From JAUVKT01 sp964634565 (lineage in GTDB: Bacteria > Bacteroidota > Bacteroidia > Bacteroidales > VadinHA17), in contig CAZWLP010000002.1 of NCBI GenBank assembly GCA_964634565.1, positions 1 through 64,000 on the forward strand: a DNA stretch of 64,000 bases. Reading direction: 5' to 3'. This document shows, piece after piece, positions 31,664 through 40,422 of this stretch (its first letter is position 1; the number at the start of each line of letters is the position of its first letter). Made by a program: the position numbers and the translations under genes. A model generated the notes under the pieces. The model was given only the letters and a program-made list of their open reading frames with translations, was not told the DNA's origin and did no database searches.

Positions 31664-32659
31664 TTACAATCCTAGTCTATCTGATATTTCGAGCATCCTT
31701 TTAATTGGCCTGGCTGCACGTTCAATAATATTTTTATCCATAATCACCTCCGGAGATTCGTATTTCAATGTATTATATATCTTATTCAAAGATATAAGTT
31801 TCATAAAATTACATTCATTACAACCACATGTAGAATCCTTTGGGGGAGCTGCAATAAAAACCTTATCAGGGCATGCCTTTCTCATCTGGTGTAAAATTCC
31901 TGCTTCGGTACCAACAATATACTTTGCCGAGTCATCATTTTTTACATATTTTAGCATTCCTCCTGTGGATCCTATAAAATCTGCTATCATCCGAACAGGT
32001 AATTCACATTCAGGATGTACAATTACAGAGGCATCTGGATGTTTTTCCTTTAAACTAATAATTTTCTCAATAGAAAATTCTTCATGAACATGACACGCTC
32101 CTTCCCACACAAGCATATCCCTGTTAACCCTGCTATTAATATAATTACCAAGATTTCTGTCTGGTGCAAATATAAGTTTCTCCTCTTTGGGAAGAGATTC
32201 AACAATTTGAAAAGCATTTGAAGAAGTGCATACTATATCTGTAAGAGCCTTAATCTCTGCCGTAGAATTAACATAAGTTATTACAGTTCTGTCAGGATTG
32301 GCTTCTATAAATTTTCTGAATTCTTCAGGCGGACAAGAATCTGCAAGAGAACAGCCAGCATTAAGATCAGGGATTAAAACTTTTTTTTGAGGAGCCAGAA
32401 GCTTTGCTGTTTCAGCCATAAAATGAACTCCGGCAAAAAGAATAATATCTGCTTCTGATCTTTCTGCTTCTCTTGAAAGAGCAAGACTATCACCAACAAA
32501 ATCAGCTATATCCTGTATATCTCCTGTCTGGTAAAAATGAGCAAGAATAACAGCATTTTTTTCTTTTCTCATTCTTTTAATTTCTTCAATAACATTAATA
32601 TCAGGATCAACTTCTATATCCAGATATCCTTTTGATAAATTTTCCACCTTATTAAACAT
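31664..32659 (-). CDS. nadA: Quinolinate synthase A
   Basis: A 331-residue [4Fe-4S] enzyme that condenses iminoaspartate with dihydroxyacetone phosphate to quinolinate in NAD synthesis. AVILAHFYQTGDIQDIADFV (about 36-55) is the substrate-binding start. The three cluster cysteines are C103 (AGCSLADSC), C189 (EGACHVHE) and one in STCGCNECNFM (C278-C283), all present. It opens the nadA-MORN-ruvB run and faces the 518-bp AT-rich gap. No nadB or nadC is in the window. Confidence 0.96.
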   Translation of the reverse strand: MFNKVENLSKGYLDIEVDPDINVIEEIKRMRKEKNAVILAHFYQTGDIQDIADFVGDSLALSREAERSEADIILFAGVHFMAETAKLLAPQKKVLIPDLNAGCSLADSCPPEEFRKFIEANPDRTVITYVNSTAEIKALTDIVCTSSNAFQIVESLPKEEKLIFAPDRNLGNYINSRVNRDMLVWEGACHVHEEFSIEKIISLKEKHPDASVIVHPECELPVRMIADFIGSTGGMLKYVKNDDSAKYIVGTEAGILHQMRKACPDKVFIAAPPKDSTCGCNECNFMKLISLNKIYNTLKYESPEVIMDKNIIERAARPIKRMLEISDRLGL

Positions 32660-32741
32660 ATATTATTAATATTATATATTTTAAAATTATTTATAATAAT
32701 GTATATATGCTGTTGAAACTGTTTATAGAAAAATCAGAAAT

Positions 32742-32766
32742 CTATTGATTTTTACGTAATCAATAG
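32742..32766. repeat. Perfect 9-bp inverted repeat upstream of nadA
   Basis: CTATTGATT and AATCAATAG flank a 7-nt spacer, 83 bp upstream of the nadA start. An additional AATCAATA half-site is at 32813-32820. It may be a regulator-binding site for nadA or part of the putative origin; no regulator is known. Confidence 0.4.
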
Positions 32767-33144
32767 TATAAAAACATCTTATCAACAGACCAAAAATTAT
32801 ACCGTTTTTGAAAATCAATAAGTTATCATCTTTATTAACAACTGTTAATACTGTATTGTTAGTGTAATAAAAAATCAAAAATACTTCTTTTAATGTTTAT
32901 TGAAGGTTAATTATTTTGTTTTATCTATTTAAAAAGAATGCTAGGATATAACAACAATATTTATATAACAAAAGAATAATTTAAATAAACCCTTTTTATA
33001 ATTTTAAGATACACTCGTTATACACAAATAATTAACATGATATGTAATGGTTTTAAACAATATACTCTCTCTGTTTGTTGCATTTGTGAACCCTGTAAGC
33101 TAAGAATAGATATAAAGATGCTAAAATCGTTTAATAATTCTTGG

Positions 33145-33152
33145 TATATTTA
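33145..33152 (+). promoter_or_regulatory. Possible -7 promoter element for rpiB
   Basis: TATATTTA differs from TAnnTTTG at one position and ends 25 bp before the rpiB TTG start. Confidence 0.3.
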
Positions 33153-33177
33153 GATCACACATAATACCATAATAAAA

Positions 33178-33624
33178 TTGAATAATAAAAAAATTGCCAT
33201 AGCAGCCGATCATGCGGGTTTTGTTATTAAAGAAATGCTTATTAAATATCTTAGCAAAGAAGGATATAAGGTTAAAGATTTTGGTTGTTTCTCCGAAGAA
33301 AGTATAGATTATCCTGATTTTGCGCATCCTGCTGTTGCGGCCGTTGAAGCACATAGTTATGATCTGGGTATAACTGTTTGCGGAACGGGAAACGGGATAA
33401 ATATGGTAGCCAACAAATATCCTGCAATCAGATCTGCTCTATGCTGGAACGAAGAGATAAGCAGGATGGCAAGAGCACATAATGATGCCAATGTATGTGC
33501 TTTACCTGGAAGATATCTGTCAGAATCAGAAGCTATTCTGATTATTAAAACTTTTCTTAATACTGCTTTTGAGGGGGGAAGACACGAAAGAAGAATAAAA
33601 AAAATACCTCTTAAACGCCTCTGA
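33178..33624 (+). CDS. rpiB: Ribose-5-phosphate isomerase B
   Basis: A 148-residue RpiB/LacA-LacB family isomerase converting ribose-5-phosphate to ribulose-5-phosphate. The start KIAIAADHAGFVIKEML (about 5-21), PDFAHPAVAAVE and the cysteine loop GITVCGTGNGINMVANKYP (about 63-81; the catalytic base Cys) are all characteristic. The start is a TTG at 33178 because no ATG lies between the gene start and the conserved KIAIAADHAG motif. The stop is two bases before the Rrf2 gene ATG, so the two are coupled. Confidence 0.94.
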   Translation: MNNKKIAIAADHAGFVIKEMLIKYLSKEGYKVKDFGCFSEESIDYPDFAHPAVAAVEAHSYDLGITVCGTGNGINMVANKYPAIRSALCWNEEISRMARAHNDANVCALPGRYLSESEAILIIKTFLNTAFEGGRHERRIKKIPLKRL

Positions 33625-33626
33625 CT

Positions 33627-34067
33627 ATGTTATCAAATACCTGTAAGTATGGATTAAGGGCAATAGTATATATTGCCGGAAACAGTAATAACGGAGATAA
33701 AATCGGGATTAAAAAAATATCTGCCGACCTTGATTTACCAATGCCCTTTCTTGCTAAAATATTACAGTCGCTTGCCAAAAAAAAGATACTTTTATCTTCA
33801 AAAGGACCAAATGGAGGGTTTTCGCTTGCAAGACCATCAAAAGATATTTTCCTTATAGAGGTAGTAAAAGCAATAGACGGAGATGATGTTTTTTCAAAAT
33901 GTGTTCTTCATAACGACAATTGCATAAGCATTGATAAAAATAAAATTGCATGTGCCCTTCATGGCGATTATGTAAAACAAAGAAGCGGAATAGAAAAAAT
34001 ATTTGAAAGCAAATCTGTTTATAGCCTTGTAAATACAGCCATGAATTCTGAGGATATATTAATTTGA
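33627..34067 (+). CDS. Rrf2 family transcription regulator with Fe-S-type cysteines
   Basis: A 146-residue winged-helix regulator. CKYGLRAIVYIAGNS opens the HTH, and DLPMPFLAKILQSLAKKKIL and SSKGPNGGFSLARP (about 57-70) are diagnostic of Rrf2 proteins. Cysteines C92, C99 and C109 occur where IscR (C92, C98, C104) and NsrR bind their Fe-S cluster, although the last gap is longer, so sensing of iron-sulfur status, nitric oxide or oxygen is likely. It is two bases after rpiB and shortly before hemW, which carries a radical-SAM cluster. Targets are unknown. Confidence 0.88.
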   Translation: MLSNTCKYGLRAIVYIAGNSNNGDKIGIKKISADLDLPMPFLAKILQSLAKKKILLSSKGPNGGFSLARPSKDIFLIEVVKAIDGDDVFSKCVLHNDNCISIDKNKIACALHGDYVKQRSGIEKIFESKSVYSLVNTAMNSEDILI

Positions 34068-34078
34068 AGAATATAATT

Positions 34079-35212
34079 ATGTCAGGTATATATCTGCATA
34101 TACCATTTTGTAAGAAGAAATGCCATTATTGTGATTTCTATAAAACACTTGATATTGGTTTTTCCGATAGATTTATTAATTCTCTTATTAAAGAAATTGT
34201 ACAGCGAAAAGACTACCTCTCCTCAGACAGTCCCGTTAGTACTATATATTTTGGAGGAGGAACGCCTTCTGTTTTAAGTATCGGACAGATAAGGAGGGTG
34301 CTAAAGTCCTTATCAAATAATTTTTCTATCGAAAAAGATGCGGAAATAAGTTTTGAGATCAATCCGGATGATGCAAATAAATCCTATTTAAAAGATCTTA
34401 AAAGAGAGGGAATCAACAGGCTTAGCATAGGAGTACAATCGTGGGACGATCGCTATCTTAAAATGCTTAATAGAAGACATAGTGCAGAACAGGCTCTTAA
34501 TGCCATTAAAACAGCCAGGGAAGAGGGCTTTGATAATATTTCTGTAGACCTTATTTATGGTATTCCCGGTATGACACCGGAAGAATGGGAAAAAATACTG
34601 GATACTACTTTTAAGCTGAACATAGAACATATTTCAGCCTATCATCTTACGATAGAGAAGAATACAATGTTTGGTAAAATGAAGGATCTTGGTCAGATCG
34701 AAGAGGTAGATGAGGAAATAAGTGAAAAAGAATTTGCCATTTTAACAGAACTTGCCCGCAGGTATAATTATGTTCATTATGAAATTTCCAATCTCTGCAA
34801 AGAGGGATTTTATTCTAAGCACAATACCTCTTACTGGAAACAGGTAAATTATCTTGGCCTTGGTCCGTCGGCCCACAGTTATAACTCTTATTCGAGACAA
34901 TGGAATATTTCGGATATAGCTGAATATTTAGAAAAAACAGAAAAAGGAGGCGGGTATTTTGAAAAAGAACTCCTTGATGAAAAAGTGAGGTATAATGAAT
35001 ATGTAATGACCACATTAAGAACAATATGGGGTGTTGATATGAATTATCTTGAAACAAGCTTTAATAAGGAAACACACGACTACCTTTTAAATCTTTCATC
35101 AAGATTTATTAAATATGGAATGATTGTAAGAACAGCCGAAAATAATCTTGTACTTACCGACCAGGGAAAGATGATATCGGATAATATAATTTCTGAATTG
35201 ATGATGTTATAG
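34079..35212 (+). CDS. hemW: Radical SAM HemW-like protein (oxygen-independent coproporphyrinogen oxidase family)
   Basis: A 377-residue radical SAM enzyme with IYLHIPFCKKKCHYCDFY (CxxxCxxC, about 3-20), YFGGGTPSVL, EINPDD and LSIGVQSWDD, and the C-terminal HemW domain (YEISNLCKEGFYSKHNTSYW, LGLGPSAHSY). It lacks the extra N-terminal residues of true HemN and fits the HemW heme-chaperone group. The ATG at 34079 was chosen; an in-frame TTG at 34064 that overlaps the Rrf2 stop would only add five residues. It is 11 bp after the Rrf2 gene, so in the same operon. Its stop abuts the convergent coiled-coil gene. Confidence 0.92.
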   Translation: MSGIYLHIPFCKKKCHYCDFYKTLDIGFSDRFINSLIKEIVQRKDYLSSDSPVSTIYFGGGTPSVLSIGQIRRVLKSLSNNFSIEKDAEISFEINPDDANKSYLKDLKREGINRLSIGVQSWDDRYLKMLNRRHSAEQALNAIKTAREEGFDNISVDLIYGIPGMTPEEWEKILDTTFKLNIEHISAYHLTIEKNTMFGKMKDLGQIEEVDEEISEKEFAILTELARRYNYVHYEISNLCKEGFYSKHNTSYWKQVNYLGLGPSAHSYNSYSRQWNISDIAEYLEKTEKGGGYFEKELLDEKVRYNEYVMTTLRTIWGVDMNYLETSFNKETHDYLLNLSSRFIKYGMIVRTAENNLVLTDQGKMISDNIISELMML

Positions 35213-36115
35213 CTACCTTGCTATTAACATAAACTCACCACTTCCAATATGTGATCCTTCAAGATAGAGATCAACACCGTAATTTCCTCCGATAAAATCG
35301 CTTGTATTATTAACGAAAATACACATTTCAATATCCTGATTCATATAATCTATTGTTCTGCTTTCGGTAAAAATCATGGTTTCTTCCTCAAAATTAAAGA
35401 TATTATCAGGAGAGGTTGTAATTACCAGTCCGTCGGGCCGCGTTACCCTTAGAAAGACAGTTTTTTTACCGGCTTCTGCAATAGGATTTTCCCTTAGCGT
35501 AAAACAAACTCTCAGATTTACCATTCTTTCAAGCCTGTCTGTTTCTTTTCTTTTTTTATTAAGACATACGGCAACAACATTTTTTGCCTGTATAACAGAT
35601 GCTATTTCTACCTTGCTGCTTAGTTCTTGTTTAACCTTCGACAGCTCTTCGTTGTCGTAAGAAACACGCGACATTTCTTGTTTTATCTGCTGGTTTTCAG
35701 CAATAAGGATTTTATTACGTGTGTTAAGTGAATCTATTTGAACTATATAGCTTTTCATTATTTCCCGCATTGTGGTAATTTCCTTGCGGTAGGTTCTTAT
35801 TGTTTGTGCATTGGAGGCGTTAATAGAAAGCAGTCTTTCTATTTTAGCACGCTCTTCTTCGAGATGTGCATTAAGAGTGTCATTATTTGATCTAAGCGTA
35901 TCATAACCATGCATTAATAATATAAGCTCATTTGTAAGAGAGTCTTTTTCTTCTGTCAAAATTTGTTCCATCTCAAACATACTGCTGCGCTGCATAAAAA
36001 ACATTATAATCAGGGCAGCAAGCAATGTTGCCAGAACACCAACAATTACAAAGAGAGCAAGTGGTTTTTTTGCTGGTAAAGAATTTTCTTTTTCGGGAGC
36101 TTTATTATTGTCCAT
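35213..36115 (-). CDS. Membrane-anchored coiled-coil protein of unknown function
   Basis: A 300-residue protein with a polar N-terminus (about 20 residues), one membrane helix (LALFVIVGVLATLLAALIIM, about 19-38), a heptad-rich coiled coil (about 45-180; rich in Glu, Lys, Ser and Asn), and a C-terminal globular beta-rich domain of about 120 residues (RVTRPDGLVITTSPDNIFNF). It likely sits in the inner membrane with the coiled coil in the periplasm or cytoplasm. No family is recognised. It lies between hemW and the divergent PurF-like gene and has a TAAATTTG promoter element. Confidence 0.75.
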   Translation of the reverse strand: MDNNKAPEKENSLPAKKPLALFVIVGVLATLLAALIIMFFMQRSSMFEMEQILTEEKDSLTNELILLMHGYDTLRSNNDTLNAHLEEERAKIERLLSINASNAQTIRTYRKEITTMREIMKSYIVQIDSLNTRNKILIAENQQIKQEMSRVSYDNEELSKVKQELSSKVEIASVIQAKNVVAVCLNKKRKETDRLERMVNLRVCFTLRENPIAEAGKKTVFLRVTRPDGLVITTSPDNIFNFEEETMIFTESRTIDYMNQDIEMCIFVNNTSDFIGGNYGVDLYLEGSHIGSGEFMLIAR

Positions 36116-36141
36116 AATTTCTTTCTAATAACTTGAGCAAA

Positions 36142-36149
36142 CAAATTTA
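36142..36149 (-). promoter_or_regulatory. Putative -7 promoter element for the coiled-coil gene
   Basis: Minus-strand TAAATTTG, an exact TAnnTTTG match, 26 bp before the ATG at 36113-36115. Confidence 0.45.
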
Positions 36150-36170
36150 TAAATAATCTATGAATAAAGT

Positions 36171-36178
36171 TATTTTTG
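36171..36178 (+). promoter_or_regulatory. Putative -7 promoter element for the PurF-like gene
   Basis: TATTTTTG is an exact TAnnTTTG match, 25 bp before the ATG at 36204, diverging from the coiled-coil gene promoter 22 bp away. Confidence 0.5.
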
Positions 36179-36203
36179 AGAAGGAACAAAAAACCCGGAC
36201 ATA

Positions 36204-37607
36204 ATGAGTGGATTCTTCGGAGCAATTTCAAAAACAGACACAGTAAGTGATATATTTTATGGAACAGACTATAATTCTCACCTGGGCACAAAAAGGGCGG
36301 GAATGGTATTCTATAATATAAAGGATGGGTTTCAGCGAAAAATACACAATCTTGAAAATTCTTACTTCAGAAATAAATTTGAAAATGACCTGGCCCAGTT
36401 TTCAGGCAATAGCGGCCTTGGGGTAATAAGCGACACAGATCCTCAGCCAATACTATTTAACTCTCACCTGGGGCGATTTGCTGTAGCCACAGTAAGCAGA
36501 ATAGTGAATCTTGATAGCCTGGAGAAGTATTTTCTTTCTAAAAAGAAACATTTCACCGAAAATTTTGAAGGTAATGTAAACCCCACCGAGGTTGTTGCTA
36601 ACCTTATATGTGAAGAAGAAGACTTTGCATCAGGTATAGAAAATGTATTCAGTAAAATACAGGGATCTTGTACAATTGCCATACTAACGGAAGACAGAAT
36701 TATTATTGGCCGCGACAAACTTGGCAGGACACCGGTTATTGTAGGCAGAAAAGAGGGCGCTCTGGCTGTTGCATCTGAAACATGTGCATTTCCAAATACC
36801 GGATTTGAGATTGATTATTATCCCGGTCCGGGAGAAATAGTGGAAATTACAGAAAGCGGCTATAGCACCATCAGAAAGGCAAATAATAAGATGCAGGTCT
36901 GTGCTTTCTTGTGGGTTTATTATGGTTATCCCCCTTCATATTATGAGGGTATTAATGTGGATGAATGCAGGTATCGCTGTGGAGCTGCGCTTGCAAGAAG
37001 AGATAAGGTAGAGGTTGACTTTGTTTGTGGCGTTCCGGATTCCGGAGTGGGACACGCCATAGGATATGGAAATGAAAAGGGCATTCCATATAAAAGGGCT
37101 TACTCAAAATATACACCGACCTGGCCCAGAAGCTTTATGCCTCAAAATCAGGAAATGAGAAATCTTGTTGCCAGGATGAAGCTAATACCCAATAAGGCTC
37201 TTATAAAAGGTAAGAAAATGGTGTTTTGTGACGATTCGATAGTAAGGGGTACACAGCTTAAGGATAACACCATTGATCTTAGAAATGCCGGGGCAGAAGA
37301 GGTCCATATGAGAATAGCATGTCCACCCCTTACCTTTCCGTGTAATTATTTAAATTTTTCGCAATCAAGGTCAACTCTTGAACTGGCAACCCGTAAGGCA
37401 ATTAACCAGCTGGAGGGGGGTGAAGTACATATTGAAGAATATGCCGATGCAAACTCAGACCGATACCGGGTAATGGTTGATAAAATTGCCGAAAACCTGG
37501 GCATCGATTCTTTAATATACCAGAATCTTGACGACCTTATTGAGGCCATCGGCCTTCCAAAGGAAAAGCTCTGTACCCATTGTTGGGACGGCAGCAGCTA
37601 TTATTAG
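36204..37607 (+). CDS. Amidophosphoribosyltransferase-like (PurF family) protein lacking the catalytic cysteine
   Basis: A 467-residue class-II amidotransferase/phosphoribosyltransferase. The N-terminus reads MSGFFGAISK where active PurF has a Cys as residue 2 of MCGIxG, so the Ntn glutaminase nucleophile is replaced by Ser. The N-terminal domain is otherwise kept (SHLGTKRAGM, GNSGLGVISD). The PRPP-binding motif of the transferase domain is intact (MVFCDDSIVRGTQLKDN, about 339-355), with CGVPDSGVGHAIGYG before it. It may use free ammonia or a separate amidotransferase, or have another role. It is monocistronic in appearance. Confidence 0.85.
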   Translation: MSGFFGAISKTDTVSDIFYGTDYNSHLGTKRAGMVFYNIKDGFQRKIHNLENSYFRNKFENDLAQFSGNSGLGVISDTDPQPILFNSHLGRFAVATVSRIVNLDSLEKYFLSKKKHFTENFEGNVNPTEVVANLICEEEDFASGIENVFSKIQGSCTIAILTEDRIIIGRDKLGRTPVIVGRKEGALAVASETCAFPNTGFEIDYYPGPGEIVEITESGYSTIRKANNKMQVCAFLWVYYGYPPSYYEGINVDECRYRCGAALARRDKVEVDFVCGVPDSGVGHAIGYGNEKGIPYKRAYSKYTPTWPRSFMPQNQEMRNLVARMKLIPNKALIKGKKMVFCDDSIVRGTQLKDNTIDLRNAGAEEVHMRIACPPLTFPCNYLNFSQSRSTLELATRKAINQLEGGEVHIEEYADANSDRYRVMVDKIAENLGIDSLIYQNLDDLIEAIGLPKEKLCTHCWDGSSYY

Positions 37608-37616
37608 ATTTATTTT

Positions 37617-38024
37617 CTATATGCTCAGGGCTGAAAATACCTCCGTGGGTATTACGGGCCTGCCCTTATAAGTACAGGCACCTGTAATCTTTGCAGTCAT
37701 AATAAGAGCATTGTCGGCCAGACGGTAAATATCCTGCTCAAAAACCACCTGTATATTGCCCTCTTTTATAATATTTGATTTAATAATAAAGCTGTCGCCA
37801 CTTCTTAGTGCAGCCCTGTACCTTAATTCAGCTCTCGTTACGATAAGATCCTTGCCTTCTTTGTGAAGGGCTTCAAAATCAATATTTTTTGACAGAAGAA
37901 ACTTATGTCGGGCGTGCTCAAGGTAGTGCATATAGTTTGCATTGTTTACCACCCCCTGCAGGTCAACCTCATAATCTCTTACTTCAAATTCAGTTGAGTG
38001 CTGATATGTTTTGTCTTTTTTCAT
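37617..38024 (-). CDS. Acyl-CoA thioesterase, 4HBT/YbgC-type hotdog protein
   Basis: A 135-residue hotdog-fold thioesterase. FEVRDYEVDLQGVVNNANYM (about 13-32) carries the DxxGVVNNxxY active-site signature (Asp preceding the hydrophobic helix), followed by YLEHARHKFL. It hydrolyses acyl-CoA thioesters; related YbgC associates with the Tol-Pal system, but no tol gene is here. The stop of the adjacent gene is overlapped by four bases on the same strand, so the two are translationally linked. Confidence 0.9.
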   Translation of the reverse strand: MKKDKTYQHSTEFEVRDYEVDLQGVVNNANYMHYLEHARHKFLLSKNIDFEALHKEGKDLIVTRAELRYRAALRSGDSFIIKSNIIKEGNIQVVFEQDIYRLADNALIMTAKITGACTYKGRPVIPTEVFSALSI

Positions 38025-40414
38025 CTGTCTGAACTTCTTGTTAATATAAGTCTGATCTTTTTATATGGTTCTGGATTTGCAGATAACCACACCTCGGGAT
38101 CCAGGTTCATGTCTTCGTCGCTATAGCCAATTACATAAACTTCTATTTCCTTTCCAATATATGTGCTATCAAGAGGGAAGTAATAAGTGTAATTTGAATC
38201 GCTGACTGCATTTATATATTCCCAGGTATTTGATGGATAGGAGAGAGCCCTGTCGGGAGCACCAATATATTTATCTTCTACCTTAAGTGCAGCATAGGCT
38301 CCTTCAACACCATGGTATCCGTTAATGGCTACAGAGAGATAGCTTCCCTCGGCAATCTCACTTAAACTAAAGCTCGTGCCCCAGGCTTCTGATGCTTCTT
38401 TTTTATCAGGATGAGCAAACAGGTTGCTGGCGCTAAAGCCCTCATGATCAACCTGTATACCGTTTTTGTAAACAAGTATTTCTATTAGCCTGTCGGCATA
38501 TTCTTTAAACCTGAGGTATCTGAGGGGTTCATTAATTGAGATAGTCATTCTTTTGCCTGCCAGGTAAGTAAGAGTTTTCCAGTTAAGAAGATCGCCGGAC
38601 ACCTCAACATAATTACCCTCATCTTTTAACAGTGGCTGCAGGGAATATTCGTCGGGAGCTATCAAAACCACACTATCAACGTCAATTACCCGGCCCAGAT
38701 CAAGTCTGAAACAACCACCCTCAATGCGCTGGTCTCGTTTATACTTTCTGGAAGGAAAAAACCCTGTTTCCGGATTTCCGTCAAACAGGTTTTTATCCCA
38801 TATGCCCCGTCGGGTAAAAGTAGTTTGCATAAAAAATGCATCTCTTGCATCCTGTACTTCTTTAATTTTTGTTGGACCGGATCGATTAAGAGACCTCACT
38901 TCAAGTGCATTATTATCGGCAGCAAAGACAGTTGCCTCATATAATGCCTCTGCATCATCCGGAATATTAATTTTATCCATCAGGGCAATATGCCTGTTAA
39001 ATGGCAGTGTCAATTCCTGTCCGGGAAAGTCTATTTTTACCACCCTTCCCCTTGTAAGCGGTATTGATTCTTTTCCGCCAAGCATAGCCATGCTATAATT
39101 ATCAGATTCTTCCAGTTGAATATATGAACTTGTTCCGGGCATGCCCAGAACATCAATTTCAATATTCTGATCATCAATATTTTTTATTATATGATAGTCT
39201 GAACCAATAATGCCGGGCTCATCAAATTTTTCACTGCTAACAATAAGTAAGAATGATCTGAAAGGGGGAACAACAACATCAATAGTCTCGCCTGCCGGAA
39301 ATATCCCAAGCACTTTTTCCACAGGGTGAAACTGTCTTACATAATACTGGTATGTATCATCCAGTCCTATTTCTTTCCCTGGCCTAATAGTATATAATTT
39401 ATCCTCCCAGCTTAAATTACGAAGAGTAATAATACGGGTGTCCTTATCGCCCCTGCTAATGGCATGGGGGCCATATTCAGATGGCAACATCATGCCTCCG
39501 GTAAGTATATCACGATATTTCCTGTGAAAATTATATATGCGGGCAAGACGAGGAAATTCATCGTCTCTCATTAGCCAGGGATTACCATAAATTTGAGGTG
39601 AGAGTATAAGCCCTCTGTTAAAAGCCTGCAGAACCAGGTCATCGTCCCAATAATCAATACAGGAAGAGATACATACCCCATGATCTTCTGTAAGTCTCAT
39701 TAAATCGGGTACCAGTCCCCGGGAAATTGCTTCAGCACGGTGATGGGGTGCCGTAAGCCTGTTATTCATAAATACATCAATATATGTCTCTGCCCCTTCC
39801 CATAAAAACGTTGTAGCATATGGCTTTGCCCTGTCAAGGCCCAGTCTGTGATTTAAAAGAATAAGATCCGGGCTATACGACCTGGCCCGGGTCATCATTT
39901 CGATAAAATAATCTTCTTTTTCCGGCCTTAAGGGTCCACATACAGCATCAAATTTAAAGAGAGCAAATTCATAATCACGACAGAGCATAACCATTTGATC
40001 TATCCTGGCCCTTGCCTCATCTTCGGTGTCGCCAAAGCCATCAGGGCCACCCCATACTCCTAGTCTTATACCGAGTTCTTTTGCCCGCTTATATATAGGA
40101 TCAAAGCCATTCGGAAATTGCTTTTTAAACCTTTCGGAATAGATACTTCCATAAAATCTTTTACCATCTATGGCACCTGCGTCAAAAGCATAAATATCCA
40201 GCTGCATGCCATATTCCTTTTTTAACCAGCCAAAGAAATCAAGATTAATAAGAGCCTGTTGCTCACTTGCTCCTTCGTTGGTGTTGTTGATCCACGAAAA
40301 ATATTGAGCCTTCGAAGGAGTGCCTTCGTCTGCTCCGGCATTAATAAATTCCTCCTGTCCGGATAAACCCGGCGACAGCATAACGATTAGTACAGATATA
40401 ATTAATTTGTTCAT
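38021..40414 (-). CDS. Secreted glycoside-hydrolase-like protein with TIM barrel and C-terminal discoidin-like domain
   Basis: A 797-residue protein with a signal peptide (LIISVLIVMLSPGLSGQE). Residues about 25-300 look like a TIM barrel of the alpha-galactosidase (GH-D) type: IYAFDAGAID, LGIRLGVWGGPDGFGD and ALFKFDAVCG, where KFD may hold the nucleophile; a following beta domain carries YQYYVRQFHPVEKV. A later segment, RIEGGCFRLDLGRVIDVDSV with LRFKEYADRLIEI, resembles an F5/8 type C module. The exact family and substrate are unknown. The start is eight bases from its promoter element. Confidence 0.7.
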   Translation of the reverse strand: MNKLIISVLIVMLSPGLSGQEEFINAGADEGTPSKAQYFSWINNTNEGASEQQALINLDFFGWLKKEYGMQLDIYAFDAGAIDGKRFYGSIYSERFKKQFPNGFDPIYKRAKELGIRLGVWGGPDGFGDTEDEARARIDQMVMLCRDYEFALFKFDAVCGPLRPEKEDYFIEMMTRARSYSPDLILLNHRLGLDRAKPYATTFLWEGAETYIDVFMNNRLTAPHHRAEAISRGLVPDLMRLTEDHGVCISSCIDYWDDDLVLQAFNRGLILSPQIYGNPWLMRDDEFPRLARIYNFHRKYRDILTGGMMLPSEYGPHAISRGDKDTRIITLRNLSWEDKLYTIRPGKEIGLDDTYQYYVRQFHPVEKVLGIFPAGETIDVVVPPFRSFLLIVSSEKFDEPGIIGSDYHIIKNIDDQNIEIDVLGMPGTSSYIQLEESDNYSMAMLGGKESIPLTRGRVVKIDFPGQELTLPFNRHIALMDKINIPDDAEALYEATVFAADNNALEVRSLNRSGPTKIKEVQDARDAFFMQTTFTRRGIWDKNLFDGNPETGFFPSRKYKRDQRIEGGCFRLDLGRVIDVDSVVLIAPDEYSLQPLLKDEGNYVEVSGDLLNWKTLTYLAGKRMTISINEPLRYLRFKEYADRLIEILVYKNGIQVDHEGFSASNLFAHPDKKEASEAWGTSFSLSEIAEGSYLSVAINGYHGVEGAYAALKVEDKYIGAPDRALSYPSNTWEYINAVSDSNYTYYFPLDSTYIGKEIEVYVIGYSDEDMNLDPEVWLSANPEPYKKIRLILTRSSDR

Positions 40415-40422
40415 ATTGCTGA

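Larger units (their letters stand above)
32660..33177. other. AT-rich intergenic region with DnaA-box-like sites (candidate replication origin)
   Basis: A 518-bp gap between the divergent nadA and rpiB genes, strikingly AT-rich. It contains TTATACACA at 33018-33026 (perfect fit to the TTATnCACA DnaA box), TTATCAACA at 32779-32787 (one mismatch), and TTATTAACA at 32832-32840 facing TGTTAATA at 32843-32850. A nearly G/C-free block (32941-33000) could be an unwinding element. Two parS-like sites lie 17-20 kb to the left. dnaA is absent, the box cluster is small, and a plain long promoter region is the competing explanation. Confidence 0.4.
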
